Assembly (NCBI GenBank): GCA_900540805.1
Contig: UQHL01000008.1
Location: 55,504 to 119,503 of the forward strand
Direction of reading: 5' to 3'
DNA from: an uncultured Eubacteriales bacterium
GTDB taxonomy: Bacteria > Bacillota > Clostridia > Christensenellales > Borkfalkiaceae
Length of the DNA stretch: 64,000 bases
This document shows positions 42,738-53,700 of this stretch, one piece after another; the first letter of the stretch is position 1, and each line of letters starts with the position of its first letter. Both the position numbers and the translations under genes were made by a program. Below the pieces are notes generated by a model. The model was not told the origin of the DNA. It saw only the letters and a program-made list of their open reading frames with translations, and ran no database searches.

Positions 42738-44600
42738 TTATATATTCTGATCGATCACCACACGGCAGACCGTACGGCTGTATTCCGCCGAAAGATTTAT
42801 GATAAACATACCGTTTTCGGAAGAAACCTCAAAACTTGTTTTCAAAGCGTCCCCTTCATAGATTTTTACCGTGGCTTTTTCTTTTCCCGACAAATTTTCG
42901 AGAGACAGATCTATTCCGGCGCCTTCCTTACAATTCAGTTCCAAATTTCCGTTCTTAAATACCGTTACATCGAACGAACGCCCGCCGTACGAAAAATCTT
43001 TCATTCCCATATATTCGTAATCGGTAGGAATGGCGGGATTTACGTGCACCCCGTCGTAATCGGGATTCATACCCATAAAACCGGTTACCCAGGACACGGG
43101 AATCAACCCGCTTTCGGGAAATTCGTTTATGATACCGATCATATCCGTCCAGCCGTAATCGTTTTGAGGTCTGCGGTACAATTCGTCTTTCGCATATTCC
43201 TCAGCCAAAACTTTCCAACGATTCAGCGCGCTGTCCGCCCCGATCACCTTGATTCTGTCCAGCAGATCGTAATATTCGGGATAGAAAATCGTGCCGCCAT
43301 TCTGGAAATGCTGTCCGTAGGAATGCGAACCCGTCACGTTTGCCGCGCCGTACCAATCGAAATACCAATACTGCAGCCTGCCGTCGACCTGTTTCGAAGG
43401 TCCGTCCTCAATCGCCGCAGTCGTCACGCGCGGAGCAATTTTGAAATGGTAAATATCCTCGCCCGAACTTCTGTCCCCTTCCACGGCTCTGTTACCTACG
43501 ATCCATGTATAAATGATTTCCTCTTTATATTGGTCGGTAAGACCGTAATAAATCGCTTCCATATTGAGGAAAGTCATACCGAAATCGTAAACGTTTCCGT
43601 CTACGTCGATCGTAGCGATATAACGCCCTTTCTTCTGATCCCAGAACGTTTCGTTGAATTTCGTTTTTACCGTTTCGGCTAAGTTCGCATAATATTCCGC
43701 CTCGCTTTCGTTGCCGCTCATCAGCTCAATTTTCTGCATAGACAACAGCGAGCTGTAAAAAAGCATATTTTCGTATGCGTCGTAATATCCGAACAGGAAA
43801 TTATCCCAATAGTTCGAGCCGTAATCGCCGATACGCCCGAGATTTGTCCCGTTGTTGACGTTCTCATCGAGAATGACGAGCCCGTCTTTTCCGTGCATGG
43901 TTTCAAGGATATAATTCATGCACATATCTAGCTTCTGCCGCACCGTTTTTCCGACCGACGCATCCTCTGTGACATGCTCCTTCTGACTTTCGGCGGCAAT
44001 CTGCACGAGATTGTTGTCCGTCTGTTTCAGAAGATCCGTACTGTTTTCCCATTTCATTACTTCCCATACGCCGTTGATGTAACGGAAAAGCGAATCGTAA
44101 TGATAATGGTCCTTGCCTTCGATCGCCGTGGCGCTGTTCTGCGTCGGCCAATGCGGGCTGTCGTACCAATTCCAGATGAATCCGTCCGCGCGGATAGGAC
44201 GATCTATGATATAGTTACGCAGCTGATTTTTTCTCGCCGTGTTATTATGAAATCCGGTGATCACGCCCATCCATTCGTACCAGGTGGGTTCCGTACCGAA
44301 CCACATTACCGCGTCTCCCGATTGGTTTTGAATATAACCGTACTTATCGTATATCGCGTTTGCCGCATAAGTGACCTCGTCGTTCCGATTACTGAAAAAG
44401 GGATAAGAAAGAAATTCCTCGTTGTATTCCAGCCAATCCACTTTCTCGGCGTCTCGCAGTTGCCGCGATTCTTTTTCCTGTAAATTTACGGTAAGCGGCT
44501 CTATTATCGACGACGGTCCATCTCCTCCGTCATTGCATGAGCAAAAGCACCCCAAACAGAGAACGCACGACAGCGCGAGACACAAATTTTTAAACCTCAT
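42738..44600 (-). CDS. Secreted lipoprotein with six-hairpin glycosidase fold
   Basis: 620 residues. The signal peptide ends LCLGCFCSCNDGG (lipid-anchored Cys). The body is an (alpha/alpha)6 barrel with ADGFIWNWYDSPHW, YGSNYWDNFLFGYYDAYENM, WDQKKGRYIATIDVDG, WYFDWYGAANVTGSHSYGQ and a closing beta-sandwich (GGRSFDVTVFKNGNLEL). This is the layout of GH families 15/63/78/94/95, but I cannot place it in one of them. It would work outside the membrane and trim the glycan before uptake. The start overlaps the end of the 946-residue protein gene by 11 bp. Confidence 0.65.
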   Translation of the reverse strand: MRFKNLCLALSCVLCLGCFCSCNDGGDGPSSIIEPLTVNLQEKESRQLRDAEKVDWLEYNEEFLSYPFFSNRNDEVTYAANAIYDKYGYIQNQSGDAVMWFGTEPTWYEWMGVITGFHNNTARKNQLRNYIIDRPIRADGFIWNWYDSPHWPTQNSATAIEGKDHYHYDSLFRYINGVWEVMKWENSTDLLKQTDNNLVQIAAESQKEHVTEDASVGKTVRQKLDMCMNYILETMHGKDGLVILDENVNNGTNLGRIGDYGSNYWDNFLFGYYDAYENMLFYSSLLSMQKIELMSGNESEAEYYANLAETVKTKFNETFWDQKKGRYIATIDVDGNVYDFGMTFLNMEAIYYGLTDQYKEEIIYTWIVGNRAVEGDRSSGEDIYHFKIAPRVTTAAIEDGPSKQVDGRLQYWYFDWYGAANVTGSHSYGQHFQNGGTIFYPEYYDLLDRIKVIGADSALNRWKVLAEEYAKDELYRRPQNDYGWTDMIGIINEFPESGLIPVSWVTGFMGMNPDYDGVHVNPAIPTDYEYMGMKDFSYGGRSFDVTVFKNGNLELNCKEGAGIDLSLENLSGKEKATVKIYEGDALKTSFEVSSENGMFIINLSAEYSRTVCRVVIDQNI

Positions 44601-47430
44601 CTTTTTTCCTCCTGCTGAAAATCAGACCGGCCGTCGCCAAAAGCGCCAGGCTTGCCGATAGAAATGCCGGAACCGTTAACGAAGATCCGCATCCGCTCTT
44701 TTCGTTTCCTCCGGAAATCTTTAACGTAATCGTAAGCGGCAGACTTACCGCATCTCCGTCCTGCGCCGTAAACGTTACATTCAAATCACCGGCTTGATCG
44801 GGCGTATACTTCCAGATACTTCCTTCTATCTCACCGATATTCGCTTTATACGTCAAGGCGTTTCCGCTTTGAGATTTGAACAAAGAGGATAAATCGATCG
44901 AAATTTCCTCGCCGAGCTTATATTCGGCGTTATTGTATTTATCCGCTTCGAGACGTTGAACTGTAGGAGGTTCCACTGTTTCGATTTCAGCCACGTCGTA
45001 AATGCGTACGGTGGTATCGCCTCGTACGAAAAATTGCAATTCCGCATTATTGTTTTTTGCCTCATATGCGGGCGCGAGTTTCGTTACCAGCGAATCGAAA
45101 TCCTCAAAATATTCCTCTCCGTTCAACGTAAGAATATATTTGCCTCGATACGATTTTATTTCGATTGTATTTTTACCGTACCAGTTAAAGGATGCCGTAA
45201 GGTTCGTAACACGATAGCTTTCTAAATTTTCGTCCGGATTACCGTAAAGCAGTCCGAACTCGATTTCGCCGTTTTTCAACATTTCCGAATCAGGATCGTA
45301 TGTGAACATAACGCCGATTGACCAGCACGTGTTATACCAATCGGTGGAACCGTCGCTGAGAGCCATGCTTATCTGCGTAAACGATTTTCCGGGGGCAAGA
45401 GAGAGCTCAATCTTAAATCCGTCGAACGGAACCTTCGTCTGCTTTTCTACCGTATACGATTCTCCAGGATAGCCGAATACGGCTTCAACGGAAGGCGACG
45501 CTTCGCCCCACTGAGGCGCTACAAGGTAATGCCCCTGTTGCCAGCCGCGCGGCGCAATAAAAGATTCCACCATGTACCCGTATTCGCATACGGACACCAC
45601 CGTATTTGCCCCGCCCTTGTTTTCAAGCTGTAAATACGCCGTATCCTCTTCAAAAGTTTCCATCAGTTGCGTAAGTGCGTCGTCATAATTGCCCGACAGT
45701 GATATTTCATTGTCTCCGACAATTAACATCCATCCATAATTCGTGTAACCGAAGTTCACGAAATTTTCCGTGGCATAGTTCCAACTGAAATCTGAAGTGT
45801 TGCCTTCGGCAATCTTAGTTTCCTGAGTATTACTATATACCGACAAAACGACTTTTGTCTTTGCTCCGTCTTTTGAAAAACCGATAATGATCGCTCTTGC
45901 TTCAGCGTCAGTATACCAATTGGATTTAGACGACAAAATCAATCGAAATTCCGTATCATCGCCCGGAGTCAGCTTATCGAGTCGAAACCGGATACCGAAG
46001 CTGTCCGGCCAAAGTTCGCTTGATTTATCGCACACCTTAAACGCGCCGTCATTCGTTTCAGAATAAATCATTTCGTAAGTTCCGTCTGCGGCAATCGTCG
46101 CAGCAGAACCCGTCGCATTTACGAATTTCGCGGCAAAAGACGAATCTTCGGACGCCGCCTGTCCCACCGTTTTTACGATTCCTTCTTTTTGCATGTAAAT
46201 GGAAAGCGTACAAGCCTCATTTCCAAAATTTTGCGAGATAAATGAAGTGAGAGCGGAAAGATCGCAGTCTATAAACTCGTCATCGAGAAGAAATTTATAA
46301 GTTTTTCCTACTCTTTTCATCTGCAATGTAATCTTTTTAGAATAATCGGGATTCTCCACATCCATCAATGCGAAGCTATGCGTCCCCGTATAAAGCGTAT
46401 CTTCTGTTCCGCCGCTGTATTTTGCGATAATCAAGTTATCGCTCTGTGCATTGCAAAGATAGACGCGAACCTGCGCGTCGTTAAGACCGTTATAGAAGAA
46501 TCCGACTTTTCCATTCTCCGCCAAAGCAAGATTTGTGCCGACAGTGGTATTTTTCAAAGAAATTTTCTCACTGCTCGTAACGGTAAAACCGGACGCATCC
46601 GCTTTAAACGCCCTCGAACGAACTCCGTCGAGCAACGACTGAACAGAACCGTTATTTACCGTCCATTCCCCGTTTGAAGAAAAATTGGTGAAAACCGGTT
46701 CCGCCATCTGCGACGGCTGTTCCCGCACGTCAAGACGCAATGTAGCGCTCAGTTGTTGCCCCCAAAGCTGTAAATAGGCACGTCCGTTCGTAAACCGATC
46801 AAAGATTCCCCACTCGCGCAAACGTCCGGTATCCAGTCCGTCCTTGCCGCAATTAAGCTCGGTATCGTTGATATTTACATATAACAGACCGTCGTCCTTG
46901 AAATACAGCTTGAATACATTTTCCCGGGAATTATCCCAATAAAACGTAGGATTTACGTTTCCGGGAGAAGTGGCCTTATCGCTGTAACCATTGGGATTTT
47001 TGGTATTCATCGTAACGGTGCAGGAATCGGGCGTTTCATACTTGAAATCAATGCTGAAAGCCGCTTTATCTTCGTTCCACCATACGTTGCCGCTTTGTGT
47101 CATGACGATTTTTAAGTTGCTGTTTCCCCTTGTTCCCCTGCTGAAATCGGCGTAAAACTTGAAGGTAAAGCCGTCCAGATAGAAGGGATTCTTTGTGTAA
47201 GAAACAGAGAAATCGGTCCCGCTGGACTGATAAATATTAACGCCCTGCGTACCGTCCTGCGCCGTATAATCGACAACAGCCGTACTGTCTCGCCACCCTG
47301 CAAGAGGTGTCCAATCGGACTTTGCGGGAACAGACGCGGCCTCTGCGCTCAACATCAATCCTCCCCACACCATACACGCGGAAAAAATCAATATTGCGAA
47401 CGAAAGAAACAATTTTCTTAGTTTTTTCAT
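44590..47430 (-). CDS. Large secreted glycan-binding protein with GCGSS C-terminal anchor
   Basis: 946 residues: a signal peptide (ILIFSACMVWGGLMLSAEAA), then four concanavalin/LamG-like beta-sandwich segments of about 200 residues that share Trp-rich phrases (NVWWNEDKAAFSIDFKYE, SNWYTDAEARAIIIGFSK). A cadherin/Ig-like domain (about 830-905) precedes the tail: KSGCGSSLT, a hydrophobic helix and SRRKKDEV. The same Gly-Cys-Gly-Ser-Ser tail occurs on the proteins at 50713 and 53955. No catalytic site was recognised; likely a surface-displayed polysaccharide-binding protein. Confidence 0.75.
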   Translation of the reverse strand: MKKLRKLFLSFAILIFSACMVWGGLMLSAEAASVPAKSDWTPLAGWRDSTAVVDYTAQDGTQGVNIYQSSGTDFSVSYTKNPFYLDGFTFKFYADFSRGTRGNSNLKIVMTQSGNVWWNEDKAAFSIDFKYETPDSCTVTMNTKNPNGYSDKATSPGNVNPTFYWDNSRENVFKLYFKDDGLLYVNINDTELNCGKDGLDTGRLREWGIFDRFTNGRAYLQLWGQQLSATLRLDVREQPSQMAEPVFTNFSSNGEWTVNNGSVQSLLDGVRSRAFKADASGFTVTSSEKISLKNTTVGTNLALAENGKVGFFYNGLNDAQVRVYLCNAQSDNLIIAKYSGGTEDTLYTGTHSFALMDVENPDYSKKITLQMKRVGKTYKFLLDDEFIDCDLSALTSFISQNFGNEACTLSIYMQKEGIVKTVGQAASEDSSFAAKFVNATGSAATIAADGTYEMIYSETNDGAFKVCDKSSELWPDSFGIRFRLDKLTPGDDTEFRLILSSKSNWYTDAEARAIIIGFSKDGAKTKVVLSVYSNTQETKIAEGNTSDFSWNYATENFVNFGYTNYGWMLIVGDNEISLSGNYDDALTQLMETFEEDTAYLQLENKGGANTVVSVCEYGYMVESFIAPRGWQQGHYLVAPQWGEASPSVEAVFGYPGESYTVEKQTKVPFDGFKIELSLAPGKSFTQISMALSDGSTDWYNTCWSIGVMFTYDPDSEMLKNGEIEFGLLYGNPDENLESYRVTNLTASFNWYGKNTIEIKSYRGKYILTLNGEEYFEDFDSLVTKLAPAYEAKNNNAELQFFVRGDTTVRIYDVAEIETVEPPTVQRLEADKYNNAEYKLGEEISIDLSSLFKSQSGNALTYKANIGEIEGSIWKYTPDQAGDLNVTFTAQDGDAVSLPLTITLKISGGNEKSGCGSSLTVPAFLSASLALLATAGLIFSRRKKDEV

Positions 47431-47470
47431 AAAAATACTCCTGATACAATAGTTTTATTGAACAATCTTT

Positions 47471-48373
47471 TCAGCCTTTCAGTCCCGTCGTAACCACGCC
47501 GTTTATAAGCTGCTTCTGCATAAACAAAAATACGATAATGGGCGGAATACACATAAGCACGCCCGCAGCCATTTTTACATTGGAAAACGGGTTTTCGATC
47601 GTGGACATATAGCGCATGTAAATACCGAGAGCGAGCGTATACGATTCCTCTGCGTTTGCAAAGATAAGCGGCGAGGAAAAGTCGTTCCAACTGCCCAAAA
47701 ATTGATTTATCATTACATAAATGATAATGGGCGTACAGGCAGGAAAAATTATAGACCAAAAAATACGCAGCCGCGACGCGCCGTCGATCGTCGCCGCTTC
47801 GTCCAAAGCGGAAGGAATGGAACGCATAAACTGCCTGATCAAAAAGATATTCATGGCTCCGCCGCCGAAAATATTAGGAATGATGAGCGCTCTTATGCTT
47901 CCCAATAAATTAAGCGAATGAAAAAGCGAATAAAGCGGAACCTGCGTTACCGAGCCGGGCAGCATCATGGTAGCGAGCGTGGCGTAAAACCAGAAATCCC
48001 GCGTTTTAAATTTCAGCCGTGAAAAACCGTAAGCGCATAAGGACGACATCAAGGGAACGGAAATACAGTTGCATACCACCACGATAACGGTGTTTTTCAA
48101 CCATAAAAACATATCGTCGTCCAAAGCTTTTTTAAAATATGTCAGCTGCAATTTTTCAGGAAAGAAGTGAACGACCGGTACTCCGATAGACTCCTGATTT
48201 CCCATCATCGCTTTGAAGAACATGAAAAAGAAGGGAAAAAGGAAAAAGCATGATACTATAATCAGTCCCAGATAATTTAAGATCTTCCGCGAGATCAAAC
48301 GCGCATAATACTTTTTTCCGCGCTGTTTCTGCCCCAATGCAGACTCTTTGCTTTGTATTAAATTATTCGTCAT
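47471..48373 (-). CDS. ABC sugar transporter permease, MalG type (CUT1)
   Basis: 300 residues with six membrane helices and the EAA loop LDEAATIDGASRLRIFWSII. It ends in QKQLINGVVTTGLKG as MalG-type permeases do. It pairs with the MalF-type permease at 48363 (11-bp overlap) and the binding protein at 49320. A separate ATPase gene is absent, so a shared MsmX-type ATPase elsewhere in the genome is expected. Confidence 0.95.
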   Translation of the reverse strand: MTNNLIQSKESALGQKQRGKKYYARLISRKILNYLGLIIVSCFFLFPFFFMFFKAMMGNQESIGVPVVHFFPEKLQLTYFKKALDDDMFLWLKNTVIVVVCNCISVPLMSSLCAYGFSRLKFKTRDFWFYATLATMMLPGSVTQVPLYSLFHSLNLLGSIRALIIPNIFGGGAMNIFLIRQFMRSIPSALDEAATIDGASRLRIFWSIIFPACTPIIIYVMINQFLGSWNDFSSPLIFANAEESYTLALGIYMRYMSTIENPFSNVKMAAGVLMCIPPIIVFLFMQKQLINGVVTTGLKG

Positions 48374-49310
48374 AATACACCCATTTGCTCGTTTTAAAGG
48401 CGACAGCCGTAAGCGCGGCTATAATCAGGAACAGGAACCATGCCAGCGCGCAGGCATAGCCCATTTCATACGAGCCGCCCGCAAACGCGGTCTGATAAAT
48501 TTTGATCGCGTAGAAATACAGGGATTGATCTACGCCGCCGGTGCCGCCCACGAGAGTCATCACGTTTGCAAATGTCTGCAACGCGCCGATGATATTAAGG
48601 ATCAGATTGTAAAAAATAATCGGAGTACACATGGGAATGGTGATTCGGAACATGATCACGACGGAATTCGCGCCGTCGATCCGCGCAGCCTCCTTCATTT
48701 CATTGCTCACGTTTTTCAAAGAGGCAAGCCAAAGGATCATACCACCGCCCAAACCCCATAACGTCGTAAAAATAAGCGTAGGAAGCGAACTTGACGCCGC
48801 CTCGAAAAACTGAGAACGCGGCGCCCCCAATATTCCCAATATAGAATTTGCCAACCCGAATCGCGGGTCAAACAGATCGCGCCACAATATTCCCATAACA
48901 GATGCCGGGATAATGACGGGAAGATAACAACACACACGAAATATTCCTATACCCTTTACCTGAGAATTCAGAAGCACGGCGAGCGCAAACGAAAGCACCA
49001 TTGACAAGGGAACCGTTATAATCGCATACAAAAACGTAATTCCGAGACTTTTATAGAACGTATCGTCCAGGGAAGGATTGAACATTTTCATATAATTGAA
49101 TATGCCGAATCCTTCCGGTTTTCCGATCCCGTTATACGTCTTGTAAAATGACAGCCGGAACGATTCCAGAATAGGATAGACATTAAAAATCAGCAGACCG
49201 AGCACGACGGAACCAATAAACGCATACCCGATCAACATTTTCTTCCCTTCCGACGCGAGCCGTTTCGTTTTGTCGCTTTTACCTTGTTTTATCAATTGAT
49301 TTTCAGCCAT
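48363..49310 (-). CDS. ABC sugar transporter permease, MalF type (CUT1)
   Basis: 315 residues. A basic cytoplasmic N-terminus precedes six membrane helices, with the EAA loop MKEAARIDGANSVVIMFRIT. It lies nine bases after the binding-protein gene and overlaps the MalG-type gene. Together they form the oligosaccharide importer of the operon. Confidence 0.95.
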   Translation of the reverse strand: MAENQLIKQGKSDKTKRLASEGKKMLIGYAFIGSVVLGLLIFNVYPILESFRLSFYKTYNGIGKPEGFGIFNYMKMFNPSLDDTFYKSLGITFLYAIITVPLSMVLSFALAVLLNSQVKGIGIFRVCCYLPVIIPASVMGILWRDLFDPRFGLANSILGILGAPRSQFFEAASSSLPTLIFTTLWGLGGGMILWLASLKNVSNEMKEAARIDGANSVVIMFRITIPMCTPIIFYNLILNIIGALQTFANVMTLVGGTGGVDQSLYFYAIKIYQTAFAGGSYEMGYACALAWFLFLIIAALTAVAFKTSKWVYYDE

Positions 49311-49319
49311 GTCGGATTC

Positions 49320-50630
49320 TCACTCAAAATATTCCGGATATAATCTCTTGCAAGACGTAATCGACTTGCGCATCGTAGAAATAGCGCTTTCCAGCGTTTC
49401 CTTGCCATTAAGATAATCGTTCATGCATTTCGACCAATATCCCCCGTACATACCTACCGCTTTTACGGGAAGATCGCCCCACTTCGCTCCTACTACATCG
49501 CGTTCGCTGTACGAGAAGAAGGGATCCTGATTGACTGCATTGCCCTTTCCGTTCGTCGTCTTTCTCCAGTCGGCATTGGAACTTTCCGCCAACGATTTAA
49601 GCACGGGAACAACGCTGCCCGATTGGCTCATAATCCGCTGTCCCTCTTCGGAAACCACAAACGAAATCCATTTAAAGGCAAGATCCTTTACCTTTGAAGC
49701 CGTACAGATGCCAAAGCCCGAAGAACCCGTAGCGATCTTCGGATCGTCTCCGATCGCGGGGAACTCCACCACATCGAAATCGATTTCGGCGTTTTTATAC
49801 GTAGCGAAGGCGGGACGTACATTAAAGGTCATCGGCGCGACCTGACGAACAAAATCGCCGTCCTTATAAATTTCCGGCTTGCAGGCATATCCGGGATCGA
49901 GAATGTCGCTTTTCAGCATTTTAAGCCCTGCTTCGATGGCGGAGGTATCGGCTATCAGATTGAATTCTTCATCTACGAATAAGTCTGCGCCATAGGAAGC
50001 CAGCACGCCGTAATTGAGAATATCATAAGACATAGACGCGTCAACGCAATAATACTCACTCGGCATTTTCTGTTTAAGCTGACGACAGGTTTCCTTGAAA
50101 TCCTCCCACGTCCATCCGGATTTCGGATACTCCACTTCGTAGGTATCAAACATCGTTTTGTTATAATACACTACGAATTTACTGTAATCGCGCGGAATCA
50201 TATACTGATCGTTTTCCGAATTGAAATTCAATTTACCCATATTGATCATGGATTCGAAATACAAGGAACGGTCAAAACCCGAAGATTCAATATAAGGCTC
50301 CAAATTTTCCAAGACGTTGTCGTTTGCGAACATCGTTACATGACTGTCGGGAACGTGAAGAACGTCTATCGTTTCATTCGCCTTCAACTTATTGCGGACG
50401 TCCGTCTCATAATCGCTTAAAGGCATAAATTTAATTTGAATATCCGTATATTTTTCTTCAAACGCTTCTTTTACGGCATTGTACATATCTTTTTCACTGG
50501 TTTGATTCAAAATGGAAACTACTACAGTTTGTTTTCCTGAATCCCGTTCACCGCAACCGACGGTCGCCGCCAACGCCGAACAGACAGTAAGAACAGACAG
50601 AAACAGAGCAATTTTTTTCTTAAATTTCAT
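49320..50630 (-). CDS. Extracellular solute-binding lipoprotein (CUT1 family 1)
   Basis: 436 residues with lipobox SALAATVGCGERD (Cys26 region), then the family 1 binding-protein fold (KQTVVVSILNQTSEKDMY, FEEKYTDIQIKFMPLSDYE). Conserved aromatic and Asp residues in YPKSGWTWEDFKETCRQL are typical of sugar binders. It delivers oligosaccharides to the permeases encoded next. A 10-bp-stem hairpin between it and the upstream gene may set its expression level. Confidence 0.93.
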   Translation of the reverse strand: MKFKKKIALFLSVLTVCSALAATVGCGERDSGKQTVVVSILNQTSEKDMYNAVKEAFEEKYTDIQIKFMPLSDYETDVRNKLKANETIDVLHVPDSHVTMFANDNVLENLEPYIESSGFDRSLYFESMINMGKLNFNSENDQYMIPRDYSKFVVYYNKTMFDTYEVEYPKSGWTWEDFKETCRQLKQKMPSEYYCVDASMSYDILNYGVLASYGADLFVDEEFNLIADTSAIEAGLKMLKSDILDPGYACKPEIYKDGDFVRQVAPMTFNVRPAFATYKNAEIDFDVVEFPAIGDDPKIATGSSGFGICTASKVKDLAFKWISFVVSEEGQRIMSQSGSVVPVLKSLAESSNADWRKTTNGKGNAVNQDPFFSYSERDVVGAKWGDLPVKAVGMYGGYWSKCMNDYLNGKETLESAISTMRKSITSCKRLYPEYFE

Positions 50631-50667
50631 AACTTACCTCGATAAATAGAATCGTAATAAAATCATT

Positions 50668-50704
50668 GCGGGCAAATCACGCGACAAAGCTATAATTTGC
50701 CCGC
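50668..50704 (-). other. Intercistronic stem-loop before the binding-protein gene
   Basis: GCGGGCAAAT / ATTTGCCCGC with a 17-base loop, between the 1081-residue protein gene and the transporter genes. No T-run follows on the minus strand. Such hairpins often protect or process mRNA so that the binding protein is made in excess. Confidence 0.55.
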
Positions 50705-50712
50705 AAAAAAAG

Positions 50713-53700
50713 TTAACCTTTACGCCGTACTTTCACAAAAACAATCCCGAAGGAAATCAGAATAACGGCAAGCATAAGCGAGGACGTTCCCGAAAGCGAA
50801 GAGCCGCACCCCGATTTTTCCGTCGGCGTTACGGGTTCGCTTTGCACGCGAAGACCGCTAACCGCCGCCTCCAACTCCGCTACGGCAGTCTCAACCTCTT
50901 CCTGCGAGACATCCTGCTTTTCGGCAAGAGCCTTTGCATACGCAATCGCATCCTGTAAATTCTTTACGCTCGAAGCGGTTTTACCCGCGATATTCGCCTG
51001 TTCGGCAGAAGCAATAGCGTTGTTCAAAGCGGAAATATTCCCCAATTTTTTCAATGCCGTGCGCGCGTTTGCAAGCATATTCGCGGCGCCGTCTAATTCT
51101 TCCTGCGTGGAAAGTCCCGTAGCGAGAACTTGCTCGGCATAAGAGATCGCATTCTTTAACACCTCGTAGGAAGCCGCCGTATATTCCGACGCAACGACTG
51201 CGCGGGCGCGCTCGAGCTGCGCGTTCAGTACGGTTTTGATAATACCTGCCCGTTCGAGAGCGTTGATGGCGTCCTCCAGCTGGAAGGAACCTACGTCCAC
51301 TGCGTTCTGCGACAAAGACTTATCCATCGCTATCTCTTTCGCCGCAAGGTAGAGGGAATACATCTTAGCCCAGCTTTCGGCAGTGAATTCTTCCTCGTCG
51401 AGAGATTCCGCCAACGCGATCAGCCGATTGATTTCCACGTAATTATTCAGATAGTTTACGGATACGATCAGCTTGGGCTGTATATCATACAGATTGAGAA
51501 GTTTGCCGGAAGCGGGAAGCTCTAATATTCCCGTGAAGAAATAAGCGCCTTCCGTATTCTTATCGTAATCGGAACAGCTCCACGTTACCGCCAATTCGTG
51601 CGCATAGCCCGCCGTATCGATCGCTGAAACCGTCTTGGGCAGCATTGCGATTACGTCGTTGTACAGCGTGAATTTATCCACTGCCATCTTCGTATCGTAA
51701 AGCGCGCCCGTTATCGCCTCCTCTCTTTCGCCGACGTTAAAAGCTCCGTCGTCCATATCGATAATGCGCAGATTGGAAAAGTCGGTCTTGATCGCGCACG
51801 ATTGCAAAGATACATAGCCTGCACCGAGATCGAAATTCACATCGGAATACGAGAAAATCAGAGAACCGTTTACATAGCCGTAAATATTTTTATCGTAGCA
51901 CAGCACGGCAAGCTTTACGCCGTTTTTGAGGGATATGCCCGAAGGAGCTTCTCTCACCACCTGCGTGCTCTGAGCGGATCCCGCACCCGTATACAGGAAC
52001 ACGACGCCGTCCGTGTCTATTCCTACGTAAAAACCTTGCATGTAATTATCCTGCACAGAGTCGATTCTCGTCTTTCTCAACCCGAAACCGACGTAGCCCC
52101 CGCCCGAAGTATCGGAAGCGATCTTCAAATCGGCCTCTATCCAGAAATTTCCGAAGGTCTCCGCCGTATATGTATAGGAGGGATTCCAGTCGGAAGGCGT
52201 TCCCGTTTGTTTATATACGCCGTCCTGCACCGACCACGTGCCGCCTCCCGTCGCTTTCCACTTCGTATCGTCTACTTCAAATGTGGCAACGCCGTCGGGC
52301 ATAATGAAATACTGTTCTTCCGTGACATCGCTGTATACGCCGTTTTTGTATGCCACGGCGCGGAGCAGATAGGACTTTGCGCCCTCGCCGCCGAATCTCA
52401 GCGTTTCTCCGTTATAGCGCACGGAGTTTACGGTAGGAAAGCTCCCGTCGATCGTATAGTAGATCTCCGCGTCGGCAGCAGCTGTAATGGTGGTCGTAAG
52501 ACCGGACGCAAATATGCCGCCCGCGCGCGTAATCTGAGGCGCCTCCACCGACAGATCGGTATTCACGTTTCCCTTCAGGCGGTATAACTTTCCTTCGCCC
52601 GCCAAAAAGGTATCAGTGAGAACGCCGCCCGAGATATCGACGTCCTCGTATTCTCCCGTATAGGGATTATAATATTCCAGCCCCTCGATGCCGCTGTACT
52701 GAGAAATTTCAAAGCTTACCGTCTTGCTTTGCGTGTAAGACTTGTTGAAAAGCATGATATGATCGGACGTGCCCGAATTTTCTTTCGCTTCCATATATGA
52801 AAGGATAAAATCGGTATCGGAAGCCACGGGCTTCATGATATAGCTTGCGGGGAGCGTTTCCACGCCCTGCACGTTGCCCAGCGTGTGATATGCGTGCACG
52901 GTATCGAGATTCATGAGAACACGCCCCATAGAACGCACTTCCCAGTTCAGATTGGATTGGAAATCATACTTTTCCTGATTCCGCACGGTGCCGTCGCGAT
53001 ATACGACGCCCTCGCGGAAACCCTCGCCGCCGTTATCGCTGTCGCCGGGGCATACCCAGCAGAACGAACTCAACGCTTTGACGCCGTACGCGAGATAACT
53101 GTAAACATTCCAGCGCTCTTCGCCGCGGGTCGTTTCGCGCATCGCGCCCCATGTACAGGTCTGCGGCATGGCGAGCGTTCTCAGTTTCCCGTTTTCATAC
53201 GCCACCTTGCGGACAACTTCCATATCCGAGAAATACTCGGACGAATCGGAACCGTTTCTAAACGGGTAATGGTCGAAGGAGAGGTAATTGATATTCTCCG
53301 CCCCCACGCCGTCCACAAAGCCGCTCACGTAATCCTCATAAGAGCCGCCGAGATTGGTAGACCCCGCATAGCTGGGGAACAGATTTACGAACAATTTGTC
53401 CGTTCTGCCCGTCTGTGCCTGCGCAATCTTGCGCCCGTGCGCGTATACGGTGGGCATCAGCGAAGCATTCGGTTCGTCGCCCATCTGATAACCGATACAA
53501 CGCTCTGAAAGAGTGAGCGAATTGGCGAGATCGGCATCGAAGGTGTCCGTACCCCTGTCGTACGGGAGCCGGTAAAAATAATTCATGTTCAGATCGTTTG
53601 CGTAGCCGTCCAACGACTTCCAGAACTCGTAATCGTTTGAAACATAACCGCTTGTCGTACGGATATCCGTTAATTGGAAGTCGGTATTCAGAACAAGTGT

